From Curtobacterium sp. 458 (GTDB lineage: Bacteria > Actinomycetota > Actinomycetes > Actinomycetales > Microbacteriaceae), in contig NZ_CP129104.1 in assembly GCF_030406605.1 (NCBI RefSeq), positions 310,001 to 374,000 on the forward strand: DNA of 64,000 bases, read 5' to 3'. Under the pieces are notes generated by a model. The model ran no database searches. It had not been told where the DNA came from and saw nothing but the letters and a program-made list of their open reading frames with translations. A program made the position numbers and the translations under genes. This document shows positions 34,462 to 43,332 of this stretch, piece after piece (within the stretch, counting starts at the first letter, position 1; each line of letters begins with the position of its first letter).

Positions 34462-35631
34462 GTGACGGCCAACTCACCCTCTCAACGGGTCCACCGCTTC
34501 CAGGTGGTAGCGGCAAACGAGCTGCCTGAGATGAACCGTTTGCAGACATCGTTCTTTTCGAAGCACTACCGACCACGGTTCCTTGCGGGCGATGCGATCG
34601 ACGTTGACGGGCAGTTCGGCTACCCCGTCGTCATGCTGCACGAGCTCCTGGCCGAGTGGGACATTGATCCCAAGACGGCGATGGAGGGAGCGGCTCGCAT
34701 CATCGACGCATACCCGAAATCCGTGGCCCAAAGCGAAGCACAACAGTGCCTCGCCGACATGCACTACCTCCGAGAGGAGTGGGCCGACGCGTTGAAGCTG
34801 ACGTACGGATCTCGACGGCTCGTTGCCTTCGTCGGTCTCAGCGACCTGCTGCAGCCGCGTGCGGAAGCGTGGGAGGTCATGCGGTGGGGATCCTCAAACA
34901 TCACCAAGGCGGGCTGGCAAAACCTCGACGCGGCGCTTGATGACCTTCAGGGAACGCTCGACAGGTTCCACGACGAGCACGGCATCAGCATCATCGGACA
35001 TTTTTGGAGGCGACTGCATGCAAGCGAAGCCACAGAAGCGATAGCGCAGAGCCTTTACGACCTGATCGGTTCCGACTACTCGGTCGACCAGATCGTTCAG
35101 CTCATCGATCACGGCCGTACCGTCGGTCCGTACCGCCTGACCGCGTTCGAGGGATTCTCAGGCTACGAGCGTCCCATCCGAGCAACTTGGAACCGCAGTA
35201 ACCCGTACGCCTTCGAGGGCTTGATCCGAGCGCTCTGCCGGCCCCTGTTCCGCGAATCGGAGAACCGCGCACGTCAGGCCGCTGGGCTCCCGCGCGTCGG
35301 CGAGGGCCTGGTGTCCGAGATACGTCTGCTGCATCAACTACGTGCTGCGTTCCCCGACGAGCGAATCGACCACCAGGTACGGCCATCGTGGCTGGCACCA
35401 CAGTCCCTCGACATGGTGTTCCGTGGGCGAAACGTCGCGATCGAGTACCAGGGTGCTCAACACTCGCGCCCGGTGGAGTTCTTCGGTGGACGGGAGGCTT
35501 TCGAGCGGCAGCAGCAGCGCGACGCTACGAAGCGTTGGTTGTGCGCTGAGTACGGGATGACCCTGCTCGAGGTTCACCCCGATTACCTGCTAGATGACAT
35601 CGTTGGAGCGGTACGCCGCGCTCTCGAGTAA
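34462..35631 (+). CDS. PD-(D/E)XK nuclease-like protein with helical N-terminus
   Basis: 389 aa. The C-terminal 105 residues fit a PD-(D/E)XK fold: Glu286 in SEIRLLHQL, Asp317 in QSLDMVF, the core Glu328-Tyr-Gln330 in VAIEYQGAQH, and RDATKRWLCAEYGMTLLEV with Lys357, a pattern shared with VSR-like and restriction-type endonucleases (E-Y/V-Q-G). Residues 1-280 are mostly helical with no known domain (DPKTAMEGAARIIDAYPKS, GYERPIRATWNRSNPYAFEG). It stands alone as a candidate DNA-cleaving defence or mobile-element protein. GTG start. Confidence 0.7.
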   Translation: MTANSPSQRVHRFQVVAANELPEMNRLQTSFFSKHYRPRFLAGDAIDVDGQFGYPVVMLHELLAEWDIDPKTAMEGAARIIDAYPKSVAQSEAQQCLADMHYLREEWADALKLTYGSRRLVAFVGLSDLLQPRAEAWEVMRWGSSNITKAGWQNLDAALDDLQGTLDRFHDEHGISIIGHFWRRLHASEATEAIAQSLYDLIGSDYSVDQIVQLIDHGRTVGPYRLTAFEGFSGYERPIRATWNRSNPYAFEGLIRALCRPLFRESENRARQAAGLPRVGEGLVSEIRLLHQLRAAFPDERIDHQVRPSWLAPQSLDMVFRGRNVAIEYQGAQHSRPVEFFGGREAFERQQQRDATKRWLCAEYGMTLLEVHPDYLLDDIVGAVRRALE

Positions 35632-35751
35632 TCACACCACTCAAGACAGCCGCCCAATCCGCATCTCCAACATGTCGCTGTCTGAACGGGCTCAAGCCGT
35701 GGTGCGGTAGCCGATCGCTCAACGGTCCGGCAGGAGTGACGTGCGTCGTAG

Positions 35752-35958
35752 CTACTTCTTCTCGTACTTGCGCCAGTAGCGGGCGAGAGCCGCTTGGCCC
35801 GGTCGAGCCGTGGTGAACACGACTAGAGCGAACCCGATGAAGATGACGAGAAACGCCACCAGACGGTCGAGCCTGCCGTCCGAGTGGGCCATCAACACGA
35901 AGCCGATGACGACGACCAGTGCACCCAGTGTCACGAGTACAACGCGTCGAGGGGTCAT
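35752..35958 (-). CDS. 68-aa two-helix membrane protein
   Basis: Two membrane helices (VVLVTLGALVVVIGFVLMA and LVAFLVIFIGFALVVFTTA) with a basic tail ARYWRKYEKK. The ATG is 7 nt after a TAGATT box (minus strand, leaderless). Function unknown. The 260 bp upstream (35959-36218) hold nothing convincing. Confidence 0.7.
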   Translation of the reverse strand: MTPRRVVLVTLGALVVVIGFVLMAHSDGRLDRLVAFLVIFIGFALVVFTTARPGQAALARYWRKYEKK

Positions 35959-36218
35959 GAGCGCAAATCTATCGTCGCCGTCACGAAGTGGTGTTGGACC
36001 CGCCTCGCGGTCGACGGCACTCGTTCAGTGACAAGCCCCGGTGGGAAGGTCCCGTTAGCCGGTCGTGAGGCGCGCGACTTGATGGGCTGAGGGCGTGTGC
36101 GCGGCTGACTGGGGCGAGGCGTCGCACATAGCTGGTCCGTTTTGGTTCGCATCAGCGGGACGCCATACGGACGGTAACGGGAGCGCTCATAGGGCTGATC
36201 AGGGCCACGTCCAGGCGG

Positions 36219-36779
36219 CTATGACGCGCTCCGCTTCGGGCGCTTCCGACCCGAAGTGGTGCCGGCGGGACGGGTTCGCCACTGACCCTTGTCGGGCGCT
36301 TTCCTTGAACGGGGAGCCCCACGGTGCGCGCGGAGCGCGCAGTCAGGGCAGCCAGCGGGGTACTTGGAAGTGTGATTGTCCGGTCGGACTGCGAACGCGC
36401 CGTGCTCGCTGCACGCGACGCTCACGTCCGTCTTCGCGTCGACGTAGACAACCTCGCTGTAGTCGTAGCGGCTGCCATGGATCTTCTGCGCCTTCGCGAT
36501 GAATCGCTCGCGGCGGAGCTCGACGCGCGCGTTGAAGCCCTTGCAATCGCGGCACCCCTGCCCGCGCTGCGGACCCCATGGCGTGTCACGGATGCGGCGG
36601 TGCTCCCGAGGGGTTAGAGCGAAGGGCCCGTGGCCGGGGCAGACGATGGTGACCTTCGTGTCGCCGTTGATGTATGCCGCTTCGACGAGGGAGTAGTCGT
36701 AGCGGCCCTCGTGCAGCTTCATAGCGAAGTCGATGAACTCGGCGGCTCGTTCTTCGCGGGTTGCGGTGCGGTAGTCCAT
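36219..36779 (-). CDS. Tandem zinc-ribbon (DUF723-like) protein
   Basis: 186 aa. Two copies of a roughly 60-aa repeat: FIDFAMKLHEGRYDYS...CPGHGPFALTP...GCRDC and FIAKAQKIHGSRYDYSEVVY...CSEHGAFAVRP...GCPDC, then a basic tail. The repeat (YDYS, CxxHG, GCPxC) is found in phage and mobile-element proteins, often next to homing endonucleases. The ATG at 36779 has GGAGGA upstream; longer open frames to 37199 are rejected. Divergent from the recombinase-like gene. Confidence 0.8.
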   Translation of the reverse strand: MDYRTATREERAAEFIDFAMKLHEGRYDYSLVEAAYINGDTKVTIVCPGHGPFALTPREHRRIRDTPWGPQRGQGCRDCKGFNARVELRRERFIAKAQKIHGSRYDYSEVVYVDAKTDVSVACSEHGAFAVRPDNHTSKYPAGCPDCALRAHRGAPRSRKAPDKGQWRTRPAGTTSGRKRPKRSAS

Positions 36780-37197
36780 TGGGGGTCCTCCAGGAGTCGG
36801 TTCTCCTGCCCCTATGCGCGACCCCGGAGCCCGGCTGTGACCTGTGCCTGTGCGTCTTCGTTTCGTGCGCAGGCCCGCCTGCCGCGAAGGACGACGCATA
36901 GCTCCTGCCATGAGCACACTTCTTCCCGGCGCTGTCGAGGCGCTTCGCCGACCACGAGACTTCGGGCACTCCGTCCTTCCCCGGCAAGACGAAGTCAGTT
37001 CCGCAACCGATCTCGGTCGTCCCCGCGGCGCCGCGTATGGCCGTCCGTTCGCACGGCCCGGACTGATCATCGACTGCGCGCACACGCGCTGCTGGGAAGC
37101 GGAACCGCTCGCCGTCCCGAGGCGACCGCTTGGCACGCGCTCTTCGCCGACGGACGAGGGGACTCTTGTCGCGCAGCTTCGCGCCGAGCCCGCCCGC
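36780..37197. other. Divergent intergenic stretch
   Basis: 418 bp between the zinc-ribbon gene and the homology-supported start of the recombinase-like gene. The plus frame of the recombinase is open through it (from 36844, with ATG at 36910), but the translation is low-complexity and has no counterpart in the paralogue, so most of it is probably promoter DNA or degraded sequence. Confidence 0.45.
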
Positions 37198-38103
37198 ATG
37201 GTGCGGAACTACCAGAGCCAGAACATTCCGGCGGCGCGGTGGGCCAACGTTCGGACGTTCACGGAGGACGCGGTGGCCGTCATCGCACCGGCATGCGGGT
37301 ACTTGGCGGAGCGGCTGATGGTTGCCGTCGCGCCGTTCGTCGACTGGGTCGTTCACGTGATGGGGATGCCGCTGGTGCCGAACGTCTTCCACCCCGTGTG
37401 GATCCGTCGGTACATCAGTCGCGACGACCTCGGCCTGAAGGACCGGACGCTCCGGGACTACCGGTCACTACTACTGCGCATCTCCGAGGTACTGCTTCCG
37501 AACGAGGGAGCAATCTCCTTCGGTCCGCTGAACGGGCAGTCCGCGACCGCCCCGTACACCGACCTCGAGTTGCGACTGCTGGAAGCCTGGGCGAGGGGGC
37601 AAGCAACGTCGTTCCGACGGCGCAACGCCGGCGCAATCTTGGCGCTCGGCGCCGGCGCCGGCCTCCTGCCGTGGGAGATGCAGCACCTCCGCCGTCGCGA
37701 CATCACTCTGGACAGAGAAGGTGCTGTCGTGCACATGCGGAGCACCACTCCAAGGGATGTGCCGATTCTCGAACGGTGGGAGCCGCTTCTTCGCGACAGC
37801 ATCATCGATCTCGAAGCTGACGCGTGGGTAGTGGGTGGTCAGAATCGGGCGACGACGTTCAACATCGTCACCCCGTTCATCAACCGCACCGACTTCGGCA
37901 GCGAACCGAAGCCGGTGCCGAACCGGATGCGCACCACCTGGCTGAGCACCCACCTCGCCGCACTGACCGACGGCGGCTTCCTCTTCGACGCCGCCGGACT
38001 CAGCAAGGCCGAGCACCTGCTCACGCTCCTGAGGCACATCCCGACGCTCGACACCACCGAGCACCGGCAGCGGATCCTCGCCGAGATCCGCGGCCGAGCC
38101 TGA
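37198..38103 (+). CDS. Degenerate tyrosine-recombinase-like protein (copy A)
   Basis: 301 aa from the ATG at 37198, chosen because the aligned paralogue starts there (in-frame ATGs exist at 36910 and 36844). LELRLLEAWARGQATSFRRRNAG, then LGAGAGLLPWEMQHLRRRDIT (position of the GLRxxEL box of tyrosine recombinases, with the first arginine missing), VPILERWEPLL, and MRTTWLSTHLAALTD (counterpart of the HxxRHTxATHLL box). No C-terminal tyrosine motif is evident. Homologous to 39140-40030. Probably a binding or accessory protein rather than an active integrase. Confidence 0.68.
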   Translation: MVRNYQSQNIPAARWANVRTFTEDAVAVIAPACGYLAERLMVAVAPFVDWVVHVMGMPLVPNVFHPVWIRRYISRDDLGLKDRTLRDYRSLLLRISEVLLPNEGAISFGPLNGQSATAPYTDLELRLLEAWARGQATSFRRRNAGAILALGAGAGLLPWEMQHLRRRDITLDREGAVVHMRSTTPRDVPILERWEPLLRDSIIDLEADAWVVGGQNRATTFNIVTPFINRTDFGSEPKPVPNRMRTTWLSTHLAALTDGGFLFDAAGLSKAEHLLTLLRHIPTLDTTEHRQRILAEIRGRA

Positions 38104-38112
38104 CCCGGGCGG

Positions 38113-38682
38113 TCAGAGGATCCTGTATCGAGCACGACGAAGCTGCTGCTCCCGGTCGCCCGGGAGCGCGCCACGCCGGTGCCGGGCACGCTGATGCGCG
38201 ACCCACCGCCCGATCGACACCTCATCCCCGTCCAAGGCACGACGCTGCGGCGCACGGCCGTTGTCGGCCCAGAACTGCTGATGCCGCTGCAGCATCTCCT
38301 CCCACCGTGCGTCTCGAGGTCGCCACGCGAAACCAGGGATCGCTTCGAGTCGCCGCCGCTGATAGGTGCAGTACCCGTCCGCGTTGCCGACCTCGCGGAA
38401 GTAGGCCAGAACATCCACCAGCGCCTGCTCGTCGGTTGCGGGCCGCGGACGCGCCGGGTCCGCACGAGGCAGCCGACCATGCTGCTGCCGGAACGTGTCG
38501 ACGTCGTGCACGTTGCGGATCCACCGCCGAACGAACGGTTCCACATCAGCGGCGTCATCGCGGTCGGCGAGGTAGAACGCGACGCCGCGGCGCTCATCCA
38601 GCGTGAGTACGCCGGTCGGGCGGGCGGCGTACTCGGCGTAGTCGTTCCAAAGGGCAGTGAGCGCAGAGTTCGGGGTGGGCAT
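38113..38682 (-). CDS. Helicase-associated-domain protein
   Basis: 189 aa. The C-terminal repeat W-EEMLQRHQQFWADNGRAPQ...SIGRWVAHQRARHRRGALPGDREQQLR is the helicase-associated (HA) domain, normally found in arrays after a helicase; here it is alone, with a weaker repeat before it (DTFRQQHGRLPRADPARP). ATG at 38682 has GGAGAGGA upstream. Convergent with recombinase-like copy A (9-bp gap). Nucleic-acid binding is likely. Confidence 0.75.
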   Translation of the reverse strand: MPTPNSALTALWNDYAEYAARPTGVLTLDERRGVAFYLADRDDAADVEPFVRRWIRNVHDVDTFRQQHGRLPRADPARPRPATDEQALVDVLAYFREVGNADGYCTYQRRRLEAIPGFAWRPRDARWEEMLQRHQQFWADNGRAPQRRALDGDEVSIGRWVAHQRARHRRGALPGDREQQLRRARYRIL

Positions 38683-39139
38683 GCGGTCCTCTCCGAGGCC
38701 GCAGGTCGACCTCGGGAGCGGTATGCGCGGACCGCGAAGATTTCTGGTCGACGCGCCACTGACCGCCACCTCGGGTCCACGAACAGGACCAACCCAGCCG
38801 TGAAGATCACTAGCGTTCCGGTGTCCCCGAATACGAAAGCTCCCCGGAACGCATGCACACCGTCGATGTCACCCCGGTGTCGTCGACCATTCAGCAGAAC
38901 CACGACACGCCCGAGCTGCATCAGTTACCGCGGCTCCTGCCGACACGTCCACTTCCCCGGTTTCACGGGGATTTGAGCGGCACGCGATCACTTTCAGGAC
39001 CCGCACGGCACAGCTGGATCACACGTGGACGCATAGGCCCGCCATGGCCTCGACCCTGCTCATCGCGTTCCTCATCCCTCGCTCCCCCGCGCAGCGAGCG
39101 GGAACCACGCTCGGCCGTACGCTGGCGGGCGGATGGCCG
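38683..39139. other. Intergenic stretch, no gene seen
   Basis: 457 bp between the HA-domain gene and recombinase-like copy B. The plus frame of copy B is open back to an ATG at 39044, but that extension has no counterpart in copy A. No palindrome or repeat stands out. Confidence 0.5.
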
Positions 39140-40030
39140 ATGACCTACCAGCCGACTTTCCCGGCCGACCGGTGGGCCTTCATCGAGTCGTTCGTGCTCG
39201 ACGCAGCAGTCGCGACCGCCGCGGCCGCATCGCTCGACGTTGATCGCGTCCTCGTCGTCGCAGCGCCCTACGTCGACTGGGTTGTCAATGTCAACGGCTA
39301 CCCGGCCGCGACGATGGTCGTGTTCCACCCGGTCATGGTTCGCCGCTACGTCACCCGCAGTGATGTCAGCTGGGCCGACACGACGCGCCGCACGTACCGG
39401 TCGCTGCTGATGCGGGCGTCCGAAGCCCTCGTCGGCTCTGTTCCGCTCGAGTTCGCAGCAACCTCCCCGCAGAACACCGCCGCGCCTTACTCGGATCTCG
39501 ACTTGCATCTGCTCGAAAGCTGGGCGAGGGGGCAGGCCACCGCCGCACGTCGACGCAGCGCTGGCGTCACGCTCGCCCTGTGCACCGGCGCCGGCCTGAA
39601 GGCCAACGAACTGCTGCAAGTCCGCCGCCGCGACATCACCGTCGACACCGACGGGGTCCTTATCACCGTCGCGCGCACGGGCCGCGTCGTGCCGCTGCTC
39701 GCCCGCTTCGAACCGTTGCTGCTCGAATCTGCCGCCGACGTCGCCACGGACAACTGGGTCTTTGGTTCACCCAAGCGCATCAAGCACGGGATCAGCACCC
39801 TCACCACGTTCCTGTACGACACCGACCGCGGCAACGAACCAGACCCCGTCACCACCCGGATGCGGAACACCTGGCTGATTACGCACCTCATCGCAGGCAC
39901 GAACCTCCGCGCCCTCATGACCGCGGCTGGCGTCACGAAGTTCGAACACCTCGACCAGCTCGTCGCACACGTTCCCGCGCTCGAAGACGCCTCTTACCGG
40001 CGTCAGCTCCGCGCGGAGGTCGCCCGATGA
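39140..40030 (+). CDS. Degenerate tyrosine-recombinase-like protein (copy B)
   Basis: 296 aa. Aligns with copy A: LDLHLLESWARGQATAARRRSAG, LCTGAGLKANELLQVRRRDIT, RVVPLLARFEPLLLE, then TRMRNTWLITHLIAGTN. The first catalytic Arg of the recombinase box is Lys and the HxxR box keeps only Arg; Tyr in EDASYRRQL near the C-terminus could be the nucleophile, but this is uncertain. Its stop overlaps the start of the DDE gene (ATGA, 40027-40030), so the two are translationally coupled. Confidence 0.7.
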   Translation: MTYQPTFPADRWAFIESFVLDAAVATAAAASLDVDRVLVVAAPYVDWVVNVNGYPAATMVVFHPVMVRRYVTRSDVSWADTTRRTYRSLLMRASEALVGSVPLEFAATSPQNTAAPYSDLDLHLLESWARGQATAARRRSAGVTLALCTGAGLKANELLQVRRRDITVDTDGVLITVARTGRVVPLLARFEPLLLESAADVATDNWVFGSPKRIKHGISTLTTFLYDTDRGNEPDPVTTRMRNTWLITHLIAGTNLRALMTAAGVTKFEHLDQLVAHVPALEDASYRRQLRAEVAR

Positions 40031-41870
40031 CCGCGCCGAAGGCGAAGCATCACGACTTCGAGAAGGCGGAACAGTGGATGCAGGACTGCTTCGGCATGTC
40101 CATGCTCATGTACCTCAAGATGGGCAAGCGCGACGCGTTCCACCGAGCCGTCCGTGAGACGAGCAAGGTCATCGCGCTCGGTGGCATCGAGGAACTCCTC
40201 GAGCAGTACTGGCTCGAAGACCACCCGTCCCGCCGAGGACGCAACGCGTACATGAGCACGACGAGCGCCATGAAACTCATGTTCGTCACGATGCGCGTCA
40301 AAGGCACCGTCAGCATCCGAGCAGGCGCAGACCTGCTCGTTGACGCGACGGACGAAGAGCTCGAGATGCTCGGCATCGACCCCAGCATCTTCGAGCGAGG
40401 AGAGCTCTACGACGCCTACTGGCGGGCAGTGCACCGCTTCAAGGACCTGCTCGACCGCGACCCCGGCCCCCGCTGGCGTCGCCCGAGCCCGGCGCGTCTT
40501 GCGGAAATCAAGGAGGAGTTCTACTCCGACCCCGAGCGCTTGGAGCTGCTCGAAGGACGCATGATGACCATCTGCAACCAGCTACTTCAGGGGACCTGGC
40601 TCCTTCTTCCTAAGGAGCTCCGGGACCGCATGCACGGCACTGCGGCGATCGATGCCACGGTCATCCCCGTTGCGGGCATGCAGAAGAACCTCGAGCGCAT
40701 GACGGGTGACGACACCGCATCGGTCAACTACGGCTGCGGCTTCTACGTCCGCGAGGGTGACCACGACGGCACCAACTCTGCCCCGGGGAAGCGCATCTTT
40801 GGTCGCGAAGCCGAGCTTGGCACGCTCACCCGCAACAGTCCTGGCGCGGATATCGACGCCCCACTCTTCATCATCTGGTTCGGCGGCCACAAGCCCGGGG
40901 AGGTCGCCGGCCAGGGCAAGCGCTTCCTCGACTCCTGCAAAGAACGCGGAATCCCGATTACAACCGTCATCGCCGACCGCGCCTACCTGCCCGGCGCGAA
41001 GTCCGAGGACTTTCAGCTCCCCATCGCAACGAGCGGCGCGAACGCTGTTATGGACTACCCCCATGACAAGCTCGGCATCCAGGCGTACTACGCAAGCAAG
41101 GACGGCAAGCACGACCTCGTCATGTGCGACGGATCCTGGTACCCCTCCTTCATGCCCCAGGCCCTCAAGCTCGCTGAATCCACATGGGCGAAGACCCGAA
41201 TCGCTGCGTCGCAGATGACCAATCCCGTTGCTCGTGAGGCGAAGCTCGCCGCCGGACACGACCTCGTCACCAAGCGTCGGGAGCAGCGCGCGAAGTATCG
41301 GCTCAAGCCCCGAGGCCGCCACAACGCCGATGGCTCGCGGCAGTACTTCTACCCAATCGGACTCGACTCCATCGACTTCGACACCACCACCGGTGAGGAA
41401 TTCGATACCCCCATCCCTGGCAAGACGGTCAAGATTCCCGGCAGTCTCGTCGACGACAAGCGCAACAACGGGGACGGCACGAAGCACCTCAAGTTCGGAC
41501 AGGAGTTCGAATACAAGTCCGAAGAGTGGCGCGGCTGGTATGGACTTCGCAACACGATCGAGTCCGTCAACTCACGGGTAAAGGACCCTCAGGCCGAGGG
41601 ACTCCACGACCCGCTGAACCGTCGAGGTCGCGGCCCGTGGTTTGCGGAGATTGCTGCAGCGCTTGCTGCGGCTTCCCAGAACCTTCGCCGGTTGATCCAC
41701 TTCCTCCAGGACCGCCTCGCGCTCAAGCGATTGAGCGCGAAGAATCGCAATCACTGGATGACGTACGCCAAGCAGAACCCGAACGCCCGGGTCCAGCAGC
41801 CGGATCGACTGAAGCAAACTCCGAACCTCCGGAGTACTACCTCATACCCATCGACGAGCTCCTCGGCTAG
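40027..41870 (+). pseudogene. DDE transposase-like protein, with a -1 frame change near its end
   Basis: About 595 codons in the main frame. RNase-H-fold transposase features: Asp209 in AAIDATVIPV, Asp317 in TTVIADRAYLPG and Glu512 in GLRNTIESVNSRVKD. The main frame has no stop until 42330 and would read through tRNA-Gln antisense, giving the tell-tale PPGFEPG. Around 41808-41822 coding potential passes to the -1 frame, which ends STEANSEPPEYYLIPIDELLG at a TAG (41868-41870). A -1 shift gives a natural 614-aa product. This is either an indel or programmed frameshifting. It resembles IS4/IS1182-group DDE enzymes only in outline. Confidence 0.75.
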
Positions 41871-41925
41871 GCGCCGACGCTCGCCCCGAACTGAACCCAC
41901 ACCAACTTCGCTCGATAGCCGAGCC

Positions 41926-41960
41926 AATGCCCCCTGCCCGGAAACGGGTCAGGGGGCATT
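41926..41960. terminator. Perfect hairpin between the DDE gene and tRNA-Gln
   Basis: AATGCCCCCTG pairs with CAGGGGGCATT, and the inner CCCG/CGGG closes a GAAA loop (41926-41960), with a one-base bulge pair. It can terminate the DDE transcript and, on the minus strand, the tRNA-Gln transcript. Confidence 0.8.
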
Positions 41961-42115
41961 CGTCGTTCACGGAACCGCGCACGCGCCAACAGCTCGGCCC
42001 CACTTCTCGGTCAGCACGAGGTTCCGGGCAGTGCGCAGACGATGTCGAACGGCTCCTACACGCCTCACGAGCAAAAGAATGACCAGGAATCCCGCAAAGA
42101 CCGAACTGGCCAGCG

Positions 42116-42187
42116 CTCCGCCTCCAGGATTCGAACCCGGACCTAACGGCACCAAAGGCCGTCGTGCTGCCGTTACACCAAGGCGGA
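42116..42187 (-). tRNA. trnQ: tRNA-Gln (anticodon UUG)
   Basis: Cloverleaf on the minus strand: acceptor TCCGCCT/AGGCGGA (42181-42187 with 42117-42123), D arm, anticodon stem ACGGC/GCCGT with loop CTTTGGT (anticodon TTG), T arm CCGGG-TTCGAAT-CCTGG, discriminator G at 42116. No CCA encoded. The 3' end points to the accessory block at lower coordinates, the geometry expected of a tRNA integration site. Confidence 0.95.
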
Positions 42188-42280
42188 ACACACCGACGGG
42201 GTGGAGCCCACCGAGTGCCCGACCATCCTCCCATGCCCCGGTCGGTGGCCGTGCGCTCCCGGTTCGGCCAAGATGGGGGG

Positions 42281-42775
42281 ATGCCGCAGGAGGACGAGGT
42301 CGACCGGATCGTCGCGGCGTGGGGTCGTGAGCGTGACGACCTCGACTTCGCCCCGCTCGAAGTGTTCTCGCGGGTGGACCGGTTGGCACGGCACCTGGAC
42401 CGCGCACGCCGTGCAGCGTTCGACGCGAGCGGGGTGGAGCCGTGGGAGTTCGACGTCCTGTCTGCACTCCGGCGTGCAGGCGAGCCGTACGAGCTGAGCC
42501 CGAAGACGCTGCTGCAGCAGACGCTGGTGTCGAGCGGCACGATGACGAACCGCGTCGACCGATTGGCGGCACGTGGCCTGGTGAGCCGTAGGACGGACCC
42601 GCGCGACGGACGCGGGATCCTCGTGGCGCTGACGGTGTCCGGACGGCAGGCGGTGGACGCCGCGATCGCCGACCTGCTCGACGCCGAACGCGGGATCCTC
42701 GACGAGGTCGCCGGCCCGGAACAGGCGCAGCTGTCCGCCCTGTTGCGACGGCTGATCCTCGGCCTGGGCGACTGA
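42281..42775 (+). CDS. MarR-family transcriptional regulator
   Basis: 164 aa. The winged helix is clear: GVEPWEFDVLSALRRAGEPY, LSPKTLLQQTLVSSGTMTNRVDRLAARGLVSRRTDPRDGRGILVALT with the RxxDxRDGR wing. N- and C-terminal dimerisation helices present. ATG at 42281 follows a CAAGAT box by 6 nt. The effector is unknown; a VOC gene follows at 49 bp. Confidence 0.92.
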   Translation: MPQEDEVDRIVAAWGRERDDLDFAPLEVFSRVDRLARHLDRARRAAFDASGVEPWEFDVLSALRRAGEPYELSPKTLLQQTLVSSGTMTNRVDRLAARGLVSRRTDPRDGRGILVALTVSGRQAVDAAIADLLDAERGILDEVAGPEQAQLSALLRRLILGLGD

Positions 42776-42823
42776 GCGCAACCGGGCGCGACCGACCACG
42801 CCCGAGCGGACTAGCCTGCGGCC

Positions 42824-43264
42824 ATGCACGCGATCACCCTGGCCGTGGCCGACGTCGAGCGTTCGGCCGCGTTCTACCGCGACCTGCTCGGCATCGAGGG
42901 CAGCGGCGTCATCGGCACCGAGTACCCGCGGACGGACTCGCAAGCGGGCGGGACGACGGCCATGTTCACGCTCGACGACGGACTCATCGTGAGCGTGTAC
43001 GGCCGCGAGGACATGGCGCTCGACTCCGGCGTCGACCTCCCGCACGGTCCGACCTCGACCATCGGGCACTTCGTCGGCTCGCAGTCCGATGCAGACGCGT
43101 TCCTCGACCGGGCGCGGTCCGCGGGGGCGACGATGCTCGCTGCGCCGTACACACGTCCGTGGGGCATGTACTCCGGCTTCTTCCAGGACCCGGACGGCCA
43201 CCTCTGGGAGGTCGTGGCGAACCCGGGCGGCGGCGACCCGGCGGATGCGTCGCCTGCCGCGTAG
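42824..43264 (+). CDS. VOC/glyoxalase-like protein
   Basis: 146 aa. A single VOC module pair: HAITLAVADVERSAAFYRDLLG at the start and MYSGFFQDPDGHLWEVVANPGG at the end, with a metal-ligand His at the N-terminus and Glu at the C-terminus. Members include glyoxalase I, dioxygenases and antibiotic-binding proteins; which type is unknown. ATG 6 nt after TAGCCT. Confidence 0.88.
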   Translation: MHAITLAVADVERSAAFYRDLLGIEGSGVIGTEYPRTDSQAGGTTAMFTLDDGLIVSVYGREDMALDSGVDLPHGPTSTIGHFVGSQSDADAFLDRARSAGATMLAAPYTRPWGMYSGFFQDPDGHLWEVVANPGGGDPADASPAA

Positions 43265-43332
43265 CGACGGGCTGGCTCGCGAGGCCCGAACGGGGGAACG
43301 CTCCACCGCGCCCGCTGCCCTACGGTTGCGTG

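Noticed and set aside
36586..37392. Minus-strand 268-aa frame over the zinc-ribbon start and recombinase-like start
   Set aside because: Shifted frame relative to the zinc-ribbon gene; sequence lacks domains and the ribosome binding site belongs to ATG 36779.
10342..42115. Duplicate of the tRNA-Gln 3' end as an att site
   Set aside because: I looked for repeats of the CTCCGCCTCCAGGATTCGAA segment in the accessory block and found none; short GCCTCCAGG matches at 1107 and 7765 are parts of terminator hairpins.
40027..42330. Continuous plus-strand reading of the DDE gene to 42330
   Set aside because: After about 41820 the translation is low-complexity, crosses tRNA-Gln in antisense (giving PPGFEPG, a classic false translation of a tRNA) and runs into the MarR gene; the -1 frame ends properly at 41870.
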